Source of the DNA: Hyphomicrobiales bacterium
Lineage (GTDB): Bacteria > Pseudomonadota > Alphaproteobacteria > Rhizobiales > Aestuariivirgaceae
Direction of reading: 5' to 3'
Assembly: GCA_003151375.1 (NCBI GenBank)
Contig: PLXI01000003.1
Location: 1-9,974 of the forward strand
Length of the DNA stretch: 9,974 bases
Shown here: one piece after another, positions 1 through 6,395 of the stretch
Layout: each line of letters starts with the position of its first letter
How positions within the stretch are numbered: position 1 is the stretch's first letter
Program-made: the position numbers and the translations under genes
The notes under the pieces: generated by a model
Databases searched by the model: none
Told to the model about the DNA's origin: nothing
What the model saw: the letters and a program-made list of their open reading frames with translations, nothing else

Positions 1-536
1 TTGATGTCGTGGATGACTGTGGAATGCGGCCAAGTCAGCAGGGTGGGAATAACAAGGCCTACACCTTTGCCAGAACGGGTTGGTGCAAAAGCCAGCACAT
101 GTTCTGGTCCATCATGGCGGAGATGAGCTTGGCCCAGTTTGCCGAGAAACACACCATGTCCGGAAAACAGCTTTGCAGACTTCAGTTCCTCGACATTGGC
201 CCAACGGGCTGAGCCATAGGTTGTGACCAGTTTGTTCTGTCTTGCCCGCCAAAGGGAACCAGCAATGGCGACCAATGTTCCGGCAATGCCACTGACTGCC
301 GCAAACATCCCAGCTTTGCGAAATACGGCTGGTGCATAAGCCTCATAGGCATACCACCATTCAAACAGTCGCCATGGTGCATAGATGGGTTGGCCGAGAA
401 CCGATGTGAGCGGCGCACCAAGCCGTGGTTGGTTGCCCAGCATCGCTGCCGTCCATTGGGTCGAAGCCCAAAGGCCTCCCGCCACAATCGCAACAACGCT
501 GCAACCCTGCCCTATGAGAATCTTGGTCGGCGACAT
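1..536 (-). CDS. traG: TraG/VirD4-type conjugal transfer coupling protein, N-terminal part (runs off window)
   Basis: This is the type IV coupling protein, an inner-membrane ATPase that brings the relaxase-DNA complex to the conjugative secretion channel. The 178 visible residues start MSPTKILIGQ, then give two hydrophobic segments (about residues 6-24 and 76-96) as in VirD4/TraG proteins. Next come the family motifs TYGSARWA (about 106-113) and RHDGPEHVLAFAPTRSGKGVG, which contains the Walker A loop at about 151-158. The ATPase body and Walker B lie beyond position 1. The ATG at 536 is chosen because an in-frame TAA sits three codons upstream and homologues begin at this point. I see no good Shine-Dalgarno sequence before it. 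It lies 123 bp downstream of the Fic gene, whereas in related elements it normally follows the relaxase closely, so its transcription may depend on read-through of the inserted module. The family call is firm. Confidence 0.93.
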   Translation of the reverse strand, partial: MSPTKILIGQGCSVVAIVAGGLWASTQWTAAMLGNQPRLGAPLTSVLGQPIYAPWRLFEWWYAYEAYAPAVFRKAGMFAAVSGIAGTLVAIAGSLWRARQNKLVTTYGSARWANVEELKSAKLFSGHGVFLGKLGQAHLRHDGPEHVLAFAPTRSGKGVGLVIPTLLTWPHSTVIHDI

Positions 537-659
537 TTGCGTTTACTCGGTTCACAAACCAGATCATTCTGGAATGTGGCCTAAGCATCGCTGCAAACAG
601 TCGATTTGCTCAATTGGGAAAGGCGGGAAAACGCGAGAAGGAAATGAGTCAGGGTCTAT

Positions 660-1250
660 TTAGGCGCTACAAAAAGCAAGCAAGGGAGCGTAGTCGCCGC
701 CATCTGCCGCTTTTAGTGCCGCAATGTATTCAATGCGCCTGACGTTCATCTTTTGAAGGTCGTGCCCACCTGCCCAATCAATGGGCTGGGCACCATAGAC
801 ACGCTCCAAAACTGCATCGGCCATAATTCGCGCATGGCGCCCGTTGCCATTGGGGAACGGATGAATCTCAACAAGTTTGTGGTGAAACCGAATAGAAGCT
901 TCGAGCGCCGAATAAGTTTTATTGTTAGCCCAATACTTCGCGTCACCCATAAGGGCATGCAAGGCGACCGGAATATGAAGAGGATCAATGCCGATATTCT
1001 TTCCGGTGTTCCTAAACTTACCAGCCCAATCCCAAACATCCCCGAAGAGGCGCTTGTGCAGGGCAATTACAAAATCATCGGTCAAAACATCTGCGCGCTG
1101 ACGGCCAAGCCAGCGCAGACCAGAGCTGATGTTGGCCTGTTCGAGTTGATCAAGCTCGCCCTGCGTGGTTATGTGCTTATGCTTGAGGCCATCAAGCTCG
1201 TTCGGATCAAGCGGAGTCGCTCCTTCCGGGTACTGCATGTTCGCAATCAT
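660..1250 (-). CDS. Fic-domain protein, 'mobile mystery protein B' family
   Basis: This is a 196-aa Fic-fold enzyme of the family called mobile mystery protein B. Fic proteins transfer a nucleotide or phosphate-containing group, usually AMP, onto target proteins; the target here is unknown. The signature HPFPNGNGRHAR is at residues 130-141, with catalytic His130 and anion-hole and arginine residues in GNGRxxR. The N-terminal block TPLDPNELDGL...ITTQGELDQLEQANI and the segment WAGKFRNTGKNIG are typical of the family, as is the ending AADGGDYAPLLAF. Asn134 occupies the place where AMP-transferring Fic proteins usually carry a metal-binding Asp or Glu. The ATG at 1250 overlaps the stop of the upstream regulator by 4 bp (ATGA), so the two are translationally coupled; an alternative ATG at 1238 is less likely. 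The pair resembles a toxin-antitoxin layout. That reading is inference. Confidence 0.92.
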   Translation of the reverse strand: MIANMQYPEGATPLDPNELDGLKHKHITTQGELDQLEQANISSGLRWLGRQRADVLTDDFVIALHKRLFGDVWDWAGKFRNTGKNIGIDPLHIPVALHALMGDAKYWANNKTYSALEASIRFHHKLVEIHPFPNGNGRHARIMADAVLERVYGAQPIDWAGGHDLQKMNVRRIEYIAALKAADGGDYAPLLAFCSA

Positions 1251-1714
1251 TTATCGTTCCAAAAATCACTTGGTCTTTCCAGTGCAATCTCGCGGGTGAG
1301 GCGCTCAACTTCCAGCGATATCTTGTCGTCCGGCAGTTTCTGGTTTTCAAGAGCCATATGCGTGTTGGTTGTGCCGACAAGACTTAAGGCTTTTTTTCGG
1401 GCTTGGGCGGTGATGATGTCATCGATGCGACCTGACGATGGGATTACCGCGTAGACGAAACGGCATCCCATGGCCTCAGCCATCGCCTGCATGGATTTCA
1501 GGGTGATACCGCCGGTAAGTTCGGCGTGTTCGGCCTTTGTGACGCGCGCGCGGGTAACCCCCAGCCTCTTTGCAACCTCAGCACCAGACATGCCAAGGGC
1601 GCTGCGAACTGTGCGCAGCCATCCCTCTGGTGGTGTTTTGAGACCAGCGAGATTGGTGGCACCGTTGTCAACTGTGCTGCTATATTGCTGTTGGACGATT
1701 GATTTAACGCTCAT
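1247..1714 (-). CDS. XRE-type regulator, 'mobile mystery protein A' family
   Basis: This is a 155-aa DNA-binding protein with an HTH_3/XRE domain at about residues 34-88 (LRTVRSALGMSGAEVAKRLGVTRARVTKAE), followed by the family block TLKSMQAMAEAMGCRFVYAVIP. The tail contains RKKALSLVGTTNTHMALE and ends PSDFWND. It is the constant partner of mobile mystery protein B, and here overlaps that gene by 4 bp. I start it at the ATG at 1714 because homologues begin with a short MxxxxxxQ lead before YSSTVDNGA, and because AGG lies seven bases upstream. A longer reading from a GTG at 1768 is possible, but it would run through a palindrome that looks like the operator. Its likely roles are to repress its own promoter and perhaps to restrain the Fic protein; both are inference. 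Confidence 0.9.
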   Translation of the reverse strand: MSVKSIVQQQYSSTVDNGATNLAGLKTPPEGWLRTVRSALGMSGAEVAKRLGVTRARVTKAEHAELTGGITLKSMQAMAEAMGCRFVYAVIPSSGRIDDIITAQARKKALSLVGTTNTHMALENQKLPDDKISLEVERLTREIALERPSDFWNDK

Positions 1715-1748
1715 CTGGGAACCTATAAGGTTGCGCGAAGGACTGATT

Positions 1749-1785
1749 GGATACGTATACATATCCACATTTCCGTGTATGTCAA
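1749..1785 (-). promoter_or_regulatory. Promoter with overlapping palindromic operator for the mystery A/B pair
   Basis: On the minus strand a perfect -35 hexamer TTGACA lies at 1785-1780. After a 16-bp spacer comes a weak -10, TATGTA (1763-1758). The -10 is embedded in an 18-bp imperfect palindrome at 1749-1766, GGATACGTATACATATCC, in which 16 of 18 positions are symmetrical about GTATAC. An operator covering the -10 is the usual arrangement for a self-repressing XRE regulator. The ATG at 1714 lies 35 bp downstream. The palindrome is directly visible; its function is inferred. Confidence 0.6.
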
Positions 1786-1806
1786 CTTATAAATATCCAA
1801 TAATGA

Positions 1807-1824
1807 TATATATGGTTATATATA
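1807..1824. repeat. AT-only inverted repeat upstream of the mystery A promoter
   Basis: TATATAT-GGTT-ATATATA forms two perfect 7-bp arms around a 4-bp centre. It sits about 20 bp upstream of the -35 element, in a stretch (about 1770-1860) far richer in A+T than the surrounding genes. It could be a second regulator site or an UP-like element, or just low-complexity DNA. The base composition suggests that this segment arrived with the A/B module. Confidence 0.35.
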
Positions 1825-1924
1825 AGTATACAAATAAACCTAAAGATCAACCAAAATTGCCAGAAAAAGCCCTTTTCCGCTTGTATTCAGTCCCAGTCCT
1901 GGGGTGGTTCAAATTCTGCCGTTC

Positions 1925-3697
1925 CTATGAAATCCCCAAGCCCTGACTGCGCTTCATATTCCAATCCCAGTTGATCCCCTGACTGCTCGCCGTTCCCGAC
2001 AAGGACCTTCCTATGAACTGTTCCATCTCGGGCCGCCAAGGCACGAGAGTGAACTCCTTCGACTTCTGGATCATGGCGTATTTGCCGCTGGCTAAGTTTA
2101 TTGAGCGACTAAAGGTTCCTTCAATTCGTTCGCCATCGACCGGCTGTTCATGCGTCAAACCAAGTTTGCTCGACAGGATTTGTGTTGTCTGCCGAATTTC
2201 GCGCTGCCGAAGCTGTTCCAACATGCGCGGCTGAGGTTGGAACGTATTAGTTGAATCCATGATGCCCAAGCCCTGAGCAACCAGCCATTGCCGCCGCCTT
2301 GTGATCGCGGAACCAACGTCGTTACCAAATCCATTCCTTATTAGCCGTTCCGCTGACTTGTTCAGCAATTCTTTGTCGAGCCAAGTGGCCCCTTCGGCCT
2401 CAACCAGTTTTTCAAGGTTGAAATAGGACAGAATACGCAAGTTGGTGCGCAGCCTTTCACTACCCTCGACCAACTTATTTTCGATAGCAACGATCATGCC
2501 CTTGTCCGGCACAAGTTCCGGCCTTAGATGCCCGACATCGGCATAGTGAACTTTACCGTCTACACCATCGACAACGATGTAGTGGCGGTCATTGATTTCA
2601 TCGGTGAGACCAAGTCCTGCCACACGACCCACAATCCGGTTGTTCGGCTTGGTGGTGTCAAACATGGCAAAGCTGCCTGCCGGACGCTCAATATCTGCTT
2701 CCCTCACGGAACGATGCATCGTCTTGATGATGTCGCCGCGTTGGCCAAGCGATCTGAGTTTGGTTTCGATGTCAGAACTCATTTGCCAAACGCCTGTCTG
2801 CCTTTCCTTTGCCAGACCAAGGGACTCCAATTTCTTGAGGCGGCCCATATGGGAGGCATGAGTGGTTCGGTCTTCGGGCGGCATGACGCTCACCACTAGA
2901 TAGCCCCGGTCGGTATGTTTTAAGAGGGCGCGGTCGAGGCGCGTGAAGCGCTCGGCATTTACCTCACGGGCAAGTTTGAGTGTCATGTCGTGTTCAATTT
3001 CTGGACCAAGTTCCAGCGTTACAAACTCGCGTGCCCGCATTCGCAGGCCATGGGACATGAAGTCTTTTGTGATGATCAGATCATCGCCACGGTCGTCCTT
3101 GCCTCGGATAACGATATGAGTGTGGGGCTGACCCGTGTTGTAATGGTCAACGGCCACCCAATCGAGTTTCGTTTCAAAGTCGCGCTCGACCTGGGCCATA
3201 AAGTCACGGATGAACGGTTTCAGATCATGGAGCTGAGCGCCGTCCTCGGGTGACACGATGAGTCGGAACTGGTGGCGGTCATTTTCACACTCATCGAGGA
3301 AGCTGGTGCCATTGGCGGCATCGGTCTCTGGCCCATATAATTGTCCAGCTTCCCCTTCGGGTGTCACGCCATCACGCTGGATATAGCGCAAGTGCGCGCG
3401 GGCCGCGCCCAATTGACCCGCCTTGAACTTGGTGATCCGTGCCTTGACGATGACGCGGCGCTGACCGCCGGGATAGAGACCTGCTGCGGCCAATGTTCCA
3501 AAGGCGCTGCCCCTGCCAATCCTCGTGCCCGAGTACGAACTCTGCCTGCTTCCGTTCACATGACCAGCGGCTTGAACTGCCCGCGTCACTTTGTTGATGT
3601 AACTATCAAGCCTTGTGCCATGCTTCCAGCCGATACGACCGAGCTTGGGTGTAAATGAATGTGACGTGAGAACCTCGCAAAGATGATGAAGTGGCAA
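1925..3697 (-). CDS. VirD2-like relaxase / mobilization nuclease (DUF3363 family)
   Basis: This is the conjugative relaxase that nicks oriT and stays covalently bound to the transferred strand. With the TTG start it is 590 aa. Family landmarks in order are FTPKLGRI near the N terminus and RVIVKARI, then AHLRYIQRDG (about 101-110) with the candidate nucleophile Tyr105. Next are RHQFRLIVSPEDG, and the metal-binding histidines in DWVAVDHYNTGQPHTH (His185, His192, His194). The DUF3363 C-terminal half ends with FTLVPWRPEMEQ. The body is full length and uninterrupted. The 5' end is odd: an in-frame TGA lies directly before the TTG at 3697, there is no ATG or GTG before the conserved region, and no good ribosome site precedes the TTG. 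An ACG at 3667, five or six bases after AGG, gives a start that matches homologues (xSHSFTPKLGRI). An IS110 element separates this gene from traF. Confidence 0.9.
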   Translation of the reverse strand: MPLHHLCEVLTSHSFTPKLGRIGWKHGTRLDSYINKVTRAVQAAGHVNGSRQSSYSGTRIGRGSAFGTLAAAGLYPGGQRRVIVKARITKFKAGQLGAARAHLRYIQRDGVTPEGEAGQLYGPETDAANGTSFLDECENDRHQFRLIVSPEDGAQLHDLKPFIRDFMAQVERDFETKLDWVAVDHYNTGQPHTHIVIRGKDDRGDDLIITKDFMSHGLRMRAREFVTLELGPEIEHDMTLKLAREVNAERFTRLDRALLKHTDRGYLVVSVMPPEDRTTHASHMGRLKKLESLGLAKERQTGVWQMSSDIETKLRSLGQRGDIIKTMHRSVREADIERPAGSFAMFDTTKPNNRIVGRVAGLGLTDEINDRHYIVVDGVDGKVHYADVGHLRPELVPDKGMIVAIENKLVEGSERLRTNLRILSYFNLEKLVEAEGATWLDKELLNKSAERLIRNGFGNDVGSAITRRRQWLVAQGLGIMDSTNTFQPQPRMLEQLRQREIRQTTQILSSKLGLTHEQPVDGERIEGTFSRSINLASGKYAMIQKSKEFTLVPWRPEMEQFIGRSLSGTASSQGINWDWNMKRSQGLGIS

Positions 3698-4247
3698 TCA
3701 GGGGTGCACATCGTTCTTCGCGTTCTGAATTCAAGAGGCTGCACGAAAACTGCGGCGACATCAAGACTTTGGCGGCAATGTACTGGCATCGATGTTGCTG
3801 ATGCTGGTGCTTCGATCTAATCACTTCAAAGACTTCTACCCAATCTACCGTCACAGCTTTTATCTTGCCTTACTAATCAGGCAAGATCTGTGTGCTGAAT
3901 CGTGCACTACAATTCATTCATGGCGATCCTCACTCATCCATTCCGTACTTCATTCCTGAGTTTCTTCGCGTCTCATAACAACCCCGGCTGGCGGTTCATG
4001 CGTTACTTCGAGATCGGCACTTGGAATAATTCCGGGGCCCTCTCATGCTCTTCGTTCGATATTAGGTAACGGGGCAGTCCAAGCACTCACAGCGCACTCA
4101 TTCTGTTGCCAGAAGGTAGCAGGCAAGATAACGGACATACCCCGTCCAGCGACCCCGCCAGGGGTGCTTTCCACGCGCGTGGAACTCGGGATTTGGTTTG
4201 AATGGATGTTCAACTTATGACTTTCATTATGGCTGTCAGTGAGTATT
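3698..4247. other. Gene-free stretch: 3' non-coding end of the IS110 element and remnant DNA before the relaxase
   Basis: No convincing gene is visible in these 550 bases. From 4247 down to about 3860 it is the transposase-distal end of the IS. It holds a perfect 16-bp palindrome at 4169-4184 (TTCCACGCGCGTGGAA), a short hairpin ACCCC-GCCA-GGGGT at about 4152-4165, and GGAATAATTCC at 4023-4033. It also has repeated CAGGCAAGAT words at 3878-3887 and 4120-4129, and the terminal hairpin at 3862-3887. From about 3859 to 3698 lies DNA with no recognisable protein. A minus-strand reading from GTG 3854 begins MTVDWVEVFEVIRSK, looks protein-like for about 30 residues, then enters the relaxase out of frame. 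It may be the tail of a gene cut by the IS. Confidence 0.6.
3862..3887. repeat. Hairpin at the right end of the IS110 element
   Basis: ATCTTGCC and GGCAAGAT form a perfect 8-bp stem around a 10-base loop. The right arm is part of the 12-mer shared in inverted orientation with 5403-5414. It marks the probable right boundary of the IS. There is no T-run of the kind expected for an intrinsic terminator on the minus strand. Confidence 0.55.
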
Positions 4248-5315
4248 TTATTCAGGCATCGTACCCGCGAGCTCGCGCTTTTCGAGGACCGCAGCACCCT
4301 TGGCAAACATGAACTCAGAACCGTCAATCCACATACGGTGAAGGATAACGGCCAGCTTTCGAGCAACCGCGATCATGGCATTCTTCATGCTGGTGCGCTT
4401 GGCAATCCGCAAACCCCAAGCCCGCAGCGCTGTCCACTTTTTGGAGCGCATGAGCATACTTCCGGCTGCTTCGCAGAGTGCAGTGCGGACATCTCCGTCA
4501 CCCTGCTTTGTGATCTTTCCATCAATATCAATGGTTCCTGACTGCCACTTTCGCGGCGTCAATCCAAAGTGGGCACCCACGGCTCTGGAACTCGTAAAGC
4601 GCAAGGGATCATCTACACCGGCCCTGAACGAAAGTGCTGCGATAGGCCCAACCCCCGGGACAGTCATGAAGCGGCGACACAGCGGATCGGCCGCAACAAT
4701 GTCAATCAAAGCTTTGTGCAGCGAGTTGTAACCGCTCATCACAGCCTTTCGGACCTCCAGCATGGTCATGATAAAGGTCTTCAAGGCAACATCGGTATCG
4801 GCAATCAACTCAAGAACCCGCGCTTCGTAACTGCCTCGGGCCACAGTTCCGACAAGCAGGCCAAAGGCGCGTAACGCACCGCGTACATGGTTCTCGATAT
4901 AGATCAATTTGCGTTTCAGGAGCCTTCGGTTGGCAATCAACAGTCGTAGCCTTTGGGCTTCGGGACTCTTCACATGAACGGCCCTGAACCAGCCCATGCG
5001 CATCATATGGGCAATACCACGGGCATCATTGCGGTCAGTCTTGTTGCGCTGGGCATTGAGTGACGAGCGCATATGTCGGGCTTCAACAACGATTGCCGGA
5101 AAGCCCCTGCGCGTTAGTTCCGCGTGTAGCCATCCACCCAAGGATGATGCTTCAAGGCCAACCCGTTTCAGAGTTATTTTGCTATCCGCAAGCTCTTTGG
5201 CAAGAGCAACGGGATCGGTTGCAACCTTAGTTTCGCGGATAACTCTTCCATCGCCATCGACGATGCAAACAGAAGTTTCCTCAAGTGAGATGTCGAGGCC
5301 AGCATAATGGTCCAT
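4248..5315 (-). CDS. IS110-family transposase (RNA-guided DEDD/serine recombinase)
   Basis: This is a 355-aa recombinase of the IS110 family, which moves the element using a RuvC-like DEDD domain and a separate catalytic serine. The N-terminal domain starts MDHYAGLDIS (Asp8). It continues with VGLEASSLGGWLHAEL (Glu55) and KTDRNDARGIA (Asp94 and Asp97), giving the full acidic set. The C-terminal Transposase_20 domain has the helix-hairpin-helix-like VPGVGPIAALSF, then HFGLTPRKWQSGTIDIDGKITKQGD with candidate catalytic Ser259, and ends in the usual basic region. Length and motifs indicate an intact, possibly active protein. The ATG at 5315 is preferred over an upstream TTG at 5330 because GGAG stands nine bases before it and homologues start at this point. 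IS1111 versus IS110 subgroup cannot be settled from the protein alone here. Confidence 0.95.
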   Translation of the reverse strand: MDHYAGLDISLEETSVCIVDGDGRVIRETKVATDPVALAKELADSKITLKRVGLEASSLGGWLHAELTRRGFPAIVVEARHMRSSLNAQRNKTDRNDARGIAHMMRMGWFRAVHVKSPEAQRLRLLIANRRLLKRKLIYIENHVRGALRAFGLLVGTVARGSYEARVLELIADTDVALKTFIMTMLEVRKAVMSGYNSLHKALIDIVAADPLCRRFMTVPGVGPIAALSFRAGVDDPLRFTSSRAVGAHFGLTPRKWQSGTIDIDGKITKQGDGDVRTALCEAAGSMLMRSKKWTALRAWGLRIAKRTSMKNAMIAVARKLAVILHRMWIDGSEFMFAKGAAVLEKRELAGTMPE

Positions 5316-5402
5316 GATCAAAGTCTCCAATTTGTCTGCCGTCTCGCAGACGTTTTGACTCCAATGTTAGCTGCGCCGCTACCCAAAAATACGGCGCTCA
5401 TG

Positions 5403-5414
5403 CTTGCCTGATTA
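5403..5414. repeat. Left subterminal inverted repeat of the IS110 element
   Basis: CTTGCCTGATTA is the exact reverse complement of the 12-mer at 3874-3885. It lies about 90 bp upstream of the transposase start. Its placement on the far side of the transposase from the matching copy supports it as an IS end. Confidence 0.6.
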
Positions 5415-5470
5415 CAGGAGCCCTCAAAAATTTTCCGATTCCACCCACTCCAAATTGCTCGCAAATTCAT
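5415..5470 (-). pseudogene. Possible 5' stub of the gene that followed traF, cut by the IS
   Basis: An ATG at 5470 overlaps the traF stop by 4 bp (ATGA), the layout of a translationally coupled next gene. It reads MNLRAIWSGWNRKIFEGS before crossing the putative left end of the IS; the open frame then runs on through IS DNA to a stop at 5318. I do not recognise the peptide, and no Shine-Dalgarno sequence is obvious. In related elements traF is followed by further transfer genes before the relaxase, so a truncated gene here is plausible but unproved. Chance overlap is the alternative. Confidence 0.25.
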
Positions 5471-5988
5471 TTGAAGGGGAAACGGAGGCGACGGGCAACA
5501 CCTAAGACTTGGTTCAGTTTGACCGACCCAAAATAGCGGCTATCGAAGGAATTCTTGTGGCGAGCGATGAGAAAAACTTCATCGGAACTGAGTGCATGAC
5601 AGCCCGTCCAGCGTGGCAAAATACGATTCTGACGATCAAATAATTTGGCGCGGGCAATCAGTTTTCCATCCACAAATACGTAGCGTCCGAAGCGGCAAAC
5701 TATTGCTGGCGACAGCGCCGCGACAGGCTTCAGCAACCAGACATTCATCGGCAAATAGCCTCGCGACGAAGCATAAATTTTTGGCCAATTATCAAGTTTG
5801 ACCACTGCGATTTCGTGTAATTTGGGTTGGCGATGCTCAACAAAATACCAGCCAATCGGAACGCTTTTTGACGCGTTCCAGATCAACAAGGGACGCGGAA
5901 TAAGCCAGATTACGATCACAATGGCGATTGCAACCACAAGCACAATCGCCATCAACATGAGTCGCCTGACGTTCGTTGTATTGGCCAT
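5467..5988 (-). CDS. traF: TraF-type S26 signal peptidase (conjugative pilin maturation)
   Basis: This is a 173-aa membrane-anchored serine peptidase of the S26C (TraF) family. In RP4, TraF processes and cyclises the TrbC pilin, and this protein probably serves the same step in a trb-type pilus. After a short basic N terminus comes one membrane segment (about residues 9-30). The catalytic block WNASKSVPIGWYFV follows, with nucleophile Ser42 in the SxPxG context. The general-base lysine is Lys87 in LLKPVAALSPAIVC, and the C-terminal DSRYFGSV box is at about 149-156. Length is normal. The ATG at 5988 has GGAG eight bases upstream and begins 2 bp after the stop of the helix-turn-helix gene, so the two are probably one operon; a TTG six bases earlier is disfavoured. 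The following gene is separated from it by the IS110 insertion. Confidence 0.92.
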   Translation of the reverse strand: MANTTNVRRLMLMAIVLVVAIAIVIVIWLIPRPLLIWNASKSVPIGWYFVEHRQPKLHEIAVVKLDNWPKIYASSRGYLPMNVWLLKPVAALSPAIVCRFGRYVFVDGKLIARAKLFDRQNRILPRWTGCHALSSDEVFLIARHKNSFDSRYFGSVKLNQVLGVARRLRFPFK

Positions 5989-5990
5989 GA

Positions 5991-6194
5991 TCAATACTCC
6001 GAAGTTGAGTTACGGCGGCTGTTGAGTGACCATTCTTTGAGTTCTTCCTCGTGGTAGTAGATGCGCCCGCCATGTTTGCGGAACCTTGGGCCAGTGCCCA
6101 TCCAGCGCATATTGTCGAGGGTGCGTTTCTTGAGACGAAGATAGGTTGCGGCTTCGTTAACAGTTAGAAATGGTGATTTGGAATCATTGGACAT
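5991..6194 (-). CDS. Small excisionase-type helix-turn-helix protein (HTH_17)
   Basis: This is a 67-aa DNA-binding protein of the MerR-like/excisionase fold. The motif FLTVNEAATYLRLKKRTLDNMRWMGTGPRFRKHGGRIYYHEEELKEW covers nearly the whole protein, with the recognition helix around residues 17-32 and the wing around GGRIYYHEEEL. Such proteins are constant members of alphaproteobacterial conjugative elements and act as small activators or directionality factors; its exact target is not visible here. The start at 6194 is fixed by AGGAG eight bases upstream. The reading frame stays open further upstream to 6314 but has no ribosome site and no homologous sequence there. It is immediately followed by traF, a neighbour which in related elements is usually several genes away. 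Confidence 0.88.
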   Translation of the reverse strand: MSNDSKSPFLTVNEAATYLRLKKRTLDNMRWMGTGPRFRKHGGRIYYHEEELKEWSLNSRRNSTSEY

Positions 6195-6395
6195 TGCGGT
6201 CTCTCCTGCATCTCTTGGCGATGCTTGGAGTCTCACGCGCTTGCATGATTTGCGGGAGTGTCGAAGATCAAAAGAGCGTTTTGGACACCCTGTGGAGGTC
6301 GCGGTAGCCGCCATCCATCAGCGCAAGGCTGCACTCAACTGCGCGAGCGAGGAAATGAATCAAATTCGAGTCTGACGGTCGTTGTTCATATCGAA
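6195..6395. other. Leader/intergenic region upstream of the helix-turn-helix gene
   Basis: About 200 bp with no gene on either strand that I can support. It must contain the promoter for the helix-turn-helix/traF pair if that pair is transcribed separately, but I see no convincing -35/-10 combination. The Shine-Dalgarno AGGAG of the downstream gene is at its 3' end on the minus strand. Confidence 0.4.

Larger units (their letters stand above)
3860..5425 (-). mobile_element. IS110-family insertion sequence (approximate ends), IS1111-like layout
   Basis: The core is an IS110-family transposase gene (4248-5315). Just outside the gene on each side is the same 12-mer in inverted orientation, CTTGCCTGATTA at 5403-5414 and TAATCAGGCAAG at 3874-3885. 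This fits the subterminal inverted repeats of the IS1111 subgroup. The non-coding region is short (about 100 bp) upstream of the transposase and long (about 370 bp) downstream, the layout in which the bridge RNA is encoded at the right end. Elements of this family usually make no target duplication, so exact ends cannot be fixed from one copy; the limits given may be wrong by tens of bases. The element sits between traF and the relaxase. Confidence 0.65.

Noticed and set aside
182..496. 104-aa minus-strand open frame near the start
   Set aside because: It is out of frame with TraG, whose continuous frame gives membrane segments and the Walker A motif across the same bases.
753..1454. 233-aa plus-strand open frame
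   Set aside because: It lies antisense across the Fic and regulator genes, both of which have clear family motifs on the minus strand; the translated sequence resembles no family.
1863..1877. GAAAA-AGCCC-TTTTC stem downstream of the relaxase as a terminator
   Set aside because: The stem is only five A-T/G-C pairs, mostly A-T, and the T-run is part of the stem; too weak to call.
3920..4069. 49-aa plus-strand open frame in the IS right end
   Set aside because: No ribosome site or family resemblance, and it lies in DNA better explained as the non-coding end of the IS.
5316..5330. TTG at 5330 as the start of the transposase
   Set aside because: The ribosome site GGAG lies between this TTG and the ATG at 5315, so the ATG is the better start.
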